64,000 nucleotides of DNA from Motacilla alba alba. Taxonomy: Eukaryota; Chordata; Aves; Passeriformes; Motacillidae. How positions within the stretch are numbered: the stretch's first letter is position 1; each line of letters begins with the position of its first letter. The translations under genes were made by a program, and so were the position numbers. A model generated the notes under the pieces. It was given only the letters and a program-made list of their open reading frames with translations. It was not told where the DNA came from and made no database searches. The stretch covers positions 4,419,254 to 4,483,253 of the forward strand of contig NC_052020.1 of the NCBI RefSeq assembly GCF_015832195.1. Direction: 5' to 3'. Shown piece after piece: positions 60,561 to 64,000 of this stretch.

Positions 60561-61565
60561 TACAGATATTTCTCTGCAAACACATGTGGCTCGCAAGGTC
60601 CCTTTTTCAGCAATCTAGGGAGCATTAAAGGAGCTGTTAAAAGGTGCTTTAAGGCCCCCCCAGAGCTGTCAGCTGAGGTGATTCCAGAGTGCTCAGCTGC
60701 AGCTTAAATTCAGTTTCCCCTCTAAGGTAGCTCATCCCTCACTGTGCCAAACGGGCCCCCCCTGGCTCAGGGTGATGCTCTCAGCTGCAGGATGGCCATG
60801 AGAGGGTGGCTGGAGGCCAGCTTTGGAAAAAAAAAATAAAAAACCAACATATTTTCTTAAAGTGCAAGACAGAGGTATTACTAAAACTGATTCAAAAGAG
60901 CAAAAGGAAAGGAGCTGATCAAGGCCACGCTGATGCTGTGCCTTGCCAGGTGGCAAGCTGCTCCATTTTTGCTGCTGAGGTACCAACCTTTGGCTTTAGG
61001 CCCGTGTTCTGAAACCACAATGCTCAGAGGGAAATGCTGCATGGAAGGCAACAACAGACTTTGCTTTCTGGGTATGAGCCTAGTGACCCAGAAGCAGGGA
61101 ACTGAACTTAAATGTCCTTAAAATATCTTTTACTGTGGTGGATGCTCAGAAAAGTATGTTTTACTGGGGTTTTATGTGCAGAAACAAAAAAATGGGTATC
61201 ACAGAAATGAAAGATTTTGAAACCAAGGGGCAATATTTGGTGGAGAAAACCAGAAATAATTTGGAAATGGAATGGTGTGAAACAGGAAAAAATAATTGCA
61301 TGTAATTCTCACTGAGGTATACATTTGGTGACACTATTTCTGTTTTACATATTTTCCTGAACCCCGGTTCTGTTACCTGGAATCTTAAATGTTCATTTTC
61401 ATGCAGTTACTGATACTTGTTGGATACTTTATATACAGATATTACCACAGGCTCAACCAAGCAAGTGACATAAAAACAATGAGAGGGCTGCTGTTGCTGG
61501 AAGAAACTTGTCAAAGTTCTTTTGTACTGTCCAAGAGATTTTTTTTGGTTTTTGGTACCCACATT

Positions 61566-61614
61566 GAAAATTATGAAAAAATTATCATTTTATGATGATC
61601 ATTTCATAATTTTC
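61566..61614. other. Hairpin with 13-bp perfect arms
   Basis: GAAAATTATGAAA (61566-61578) and its exact reverse complement TTTCATAATTTTC (61602-61614). The 23-nt loop itself contains ATCAT/ATGAT pairing. Confidence 0.85.
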
Positions 61615-61707
61615 ATTTCATCATTTTCCAATTAACTGGAGGAAACTTTATTTGAAACATTCTGTATCTCCTTAAATCTACCAGGAACAACACTGGATTC
61701 CCACCTG

Positions 61708-61750
61708 TTATATTATTATTGTTATTATTATTGTTGTTAATTTATTATTG
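61708..61750. repeat. (TTA)n microsatellite, imperfect
   Basis: TTATTATTGTTATTATTATTG-type trinucleotide repeat with G interruptions. Confidence 0.9.
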
Positions 61751-62174
61751 CAGTAATTGTTATTATTCCTGCAGTGCCAAGCTGAAACAGAGACATGGTT
61801 TATTCCTCACTCCAGCCTGGATCCTCACTTAGCTCACACCTTGCATCTTCTGTCTGAGGATACTTTATAAACACTGCTAGGGAGTAGAGCAAAGAGAACA
61901 TGAATACTGCAAATAAAACTTATGCTGGGAGCTTCTGTTTATATAACAAGATAATTTCCATGCTGTCTCTATTATCCTGTTTTTACAGTAGCATATCCTG
62001 AACTCCCTGAGCTTGGTGGGAGATCTGTTGTTGAAGGATTCCCAGATGGATGCAGCCTGTCCTTGGACACACCCTACCATAACCCAAACCATGATTTTCA
62101 GATATATCCAGTATATAATTCAGATTGTTTAGTTAACTGCACTTGATCTGAACTGACCTTTGCACTCCTGAGGC

Positions 62175-62635
62175 TGATGCCTCAGGGTTTGGCTTTTCTA
62201 TTTTTCACATTCTGTGCTGCTTTAGTGTGTGGGTCTGAGCTTCACATGAGGGGATGGTGAGCTCTCTGCACAGAGCAGGGAGACAAAACAATTCCTGCTC
62301 CAGCTGGGCACCAAGGACAAATGATCCAAATCTCAGCCCAAGAGCACAAACAGCGTGGGCTGGAGAGAGAAAAACAAGCAGGATGGGAGTGCCTGGGCTA
62401 AAGCTGGAATGGGACAATGAACTGCAAGGTGCAAATGGAGCAGAGCTGATCCAAGGGAGAGACCCCGGGAGCGCTCGTGCATTTTGGGACCATTTGGGTT
62501 CATCTTGGGTGCAGCCCTGGCTGGGCTCTTGTGCTGCCCAAGGTGGATCCATGGAGGAGATGCTTTGAATAAATCCCTGCTTTATTCTTCAGCTCTCTCC
62601 AGCCTCTGCTCTAGGGCAGCCTGCACAAGGCATCA
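62175..62635 (+). mobile_element. Solo LTR, family A (copy 3)
   Basis: 461 bp, the best-preserved ends of the family: TGATGCCT at the start and AGGCATCA at the end are perfect inverted repeats. AGGC flanks it exactly (62171-62174 and 62636-62639), a 4-bp target-site duplication. AATAAA lies near the 3' end. Nearly identical to 39124-39581 over the whole length and in the same orientation, 23 kb apart. Confidence 0.95.
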
Positions 62636-62840
62636 AGGCAGTGCTTCCACAATCCCCTCGGTGATGGTGTTTTGTCAGGTTCTCTGGATTCTCCAAATGC
62701 AGAATCACAGTTCAAGCTCAAGGGGATATTATTTAACACCTGTCATTATTCACCATTTCCTTACCTTGTCAGAATGGGAATCTTTTAAAGAACAACAGAG
62801 CATCCTAATCCCACCAAAGATGTGTCCACAGAGGGGGGAA

Positions 62841-63066
62841 CAAGGCTCATGAAGGGTGTAGAGAAAAAGTCCTATGAGGAGAAGCTGAGGGAGCTGGGTT
62901 TGGTTAGTCCGGAGAATAGGAGGAAGAGGGGGGACCACTGAGCCCTCCACAACTGCCTGACAAGGCTCTCCAGCCATGCCTGGAGTGAGAGAAAATGGCC
63001 TTAGACTGAGACAGGGGAGACTCAGATTCCCTATGGGAAGAAAGGTTTCACTGTCAGAGTGCTCCA
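62841..63066 (+). mobile_element. CR1 LINE fragment
   Basis: AAGGCTCATGAAGGGTGTAG, AAGTCCTATGAGGAGAAGCT and GAGGGAGCTGGGTTTGG are the standard C-terminal ORF2 region of CR1, followed by decayed 3' sequence (GAGAAAATGGCCTTAGACTG). It is cut off by LTR-D at about 63067 and lacks the CR1 3' terminus. Confidence 0.88.
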
Positions 63067-63620
63067 GTTCAGAACCCTGGGTACTGAGAATTTCAGACTT
63101 TCTGTGCTGACAGGCACTGGCCCCCAAGAAAACACTGCGTTTGACCTAAGACCATAGAAAAGACTTCCAAAATTGAATGATTAAACTGAGATTATAAATG
63201 TGTAGTTTGAAGAGAAGTGTGTAATATCACATAGTAGAAAACTTGAAGTTTAAGGCTTTAGAATACAATAATATATAAAAAATAAGATAGAAAATAAGAT
63301 AGAGGTCTTAAAGCAGAAACTAGCCCTTCTTCTTCATGAGTTTAGGTAATATTATGTAATTAAATAAAAAAGTCCACATTGTAGGACACGAGTAGTATTA
63401 AGTAAAAATAATGTAAGTGCCATTTCTTAATTAAACAATTTATCCTTAAAAAGCCTTACAGAGAGAGAAATGCAACTCCATTGTTAGTTTGCTAGAGTGA
63501 AGTGCTGTAAAACTCACAGTTTGTGAGACTGTAATACAGGTAAGAACTAATAAACATCTAAAAAATACCATCTCACATATTTAATCCCAAACTTAATTGA
63601 AAAAAAACCCAAAAAATCCA
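63067..63620 (+). mobile_element. Solo LTR, family D (copy 2)
   Basis: Aligns over about 550 bp with 7581-8130: CTGAGAATTTCAGACTTTCTG, GAAGTGTGTAATATCACATA, TTTCTTAATTAAACAATTTA and ATTTAATCCCAAAC. It interrupts CR1, so it is younger than that CR1 copy. TCCA occurs just before the start and again at about 63617-63620, a possible duplication. Boundaries approximate. Confidence 0.8.
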
Positions 63621-64000
63621 CATTGTGGTGCAGGTGTAAGGAACAAACTGGAAGAGGTTGCCCAGGGACTTTGTTTCCTGCTAGCTTTTGATGAATCATT
63701 TAATATATCTTTGCTTCAGGTTTCCCCTCTGTAAAAACAAAGTACTACCTCGATTTATGAAGTCCTCTGCAGCTGTAGAGAGAAAAGTTCTGTTGAAAGC
63801 TAAATATTACTGTCAAAATATCAGGAAGATAAAATTAGTATTCGCAATATGACAGAAATATTTTATTTGAAATTAAGGAGACAGATGATAATAAATAGCA
63901 GAGAGATCTATGCCTATATTTAAAAATGGGGTGATACTGAGAAGCAATGCCAGAGGAAGTAGACCTTTATATTTTTCTGCATATTTACTTCTAACTATTA
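63621..64000. other. Unique sequence to window end, no gene seen
   Basis: No recognised element. Confidence 0.5.

Larger units (their letters stand above)
59483..62174. other. Unique AT-rich sequence with simple repeats, no gene seen
   Basis: Contains AT/CA-rich arrays (60360-60560), a short (AAAT)n, an imperfect hairpin (61566-61614) and (TTA)n (61708-61750). Open frames up to 120 codons (59923-60285) are not recognised. Confidence 0.5.

Overview
This 64 kb window looks like avian nuclear DNA, most likely from a songbird (passerine). The evidence is the repeat content: three clear and one small fragment of the bird LINE CR1, including two 3' ends with the characteristic ATTCTATGATT-like tail, and at least six families of avian-type endogenous retrovirus (ERV) solo LTRs. 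Several LTRs are still similar enough between copies to align by eye and to show target-site duplications (TSDs). Species and chromosome cannot be fixed from the sequence alone.

I found no protein-coding exon, tRNA, rRNA or recognisable small RNA gene. The longest open frames are by-products of a 33-bp minisatellite, of LTRs or of CR1. The window is best read as intergenic or deep intronic DNA made of AT-rich unique sequence, transposable elements and simple repeats, with a few candidate regulatory islands. For convenience the LTR families are called A to F; these are labels used only here.

Layout. 1-270: reverse CR1 tail. 4504-4529: G-quadruplex motif. 5401-6163: 33-bp minisatellite, running into a CpG-dense block (6164-6400) with a CTCF-like match and a 20-bp perfect palindrome. 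6850-8306: two copies of a 104-bp direct repeat bracketing LTR-D and an A-rich tract. 9240-9555: decayed LTR-B. 13156-13683: LTR-C, followed by a small array of hairpin repeats. 23575-25139: decayed LTR-F, a 22-bp-type minisatellite, then LTR-B interrupted by a nested LTR-A. 32178-32743: uninterrupted inverted LTR-B. 34922-35411: LTR-F and CR1 scraps. 36761-37416 and 48513-49224: two LTR-E copies. 39124-39581: LTR-A. 39961-40400: a block with almost no G on the + strand. 40690-41554: the largest CR1 piece. 55015-55124 and 57562-57670: a second short direct duplication, flanking a possible conserved noncoding element with an octamer site. 58631-59141: second LTR-C, next to a perfect homeodomain-type inverted repeat. 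62175-63620: LTR-A, CR1 fragment and second LTR-D.

There is no gene network to describe. The most interesting signals are the strand-asymmetric G-depleted block, which could be a deaminase-edited retroelement, the two short non-LTR direct duplications, the datable nested insertion, and the CpG-dense island beside the minisatellite.
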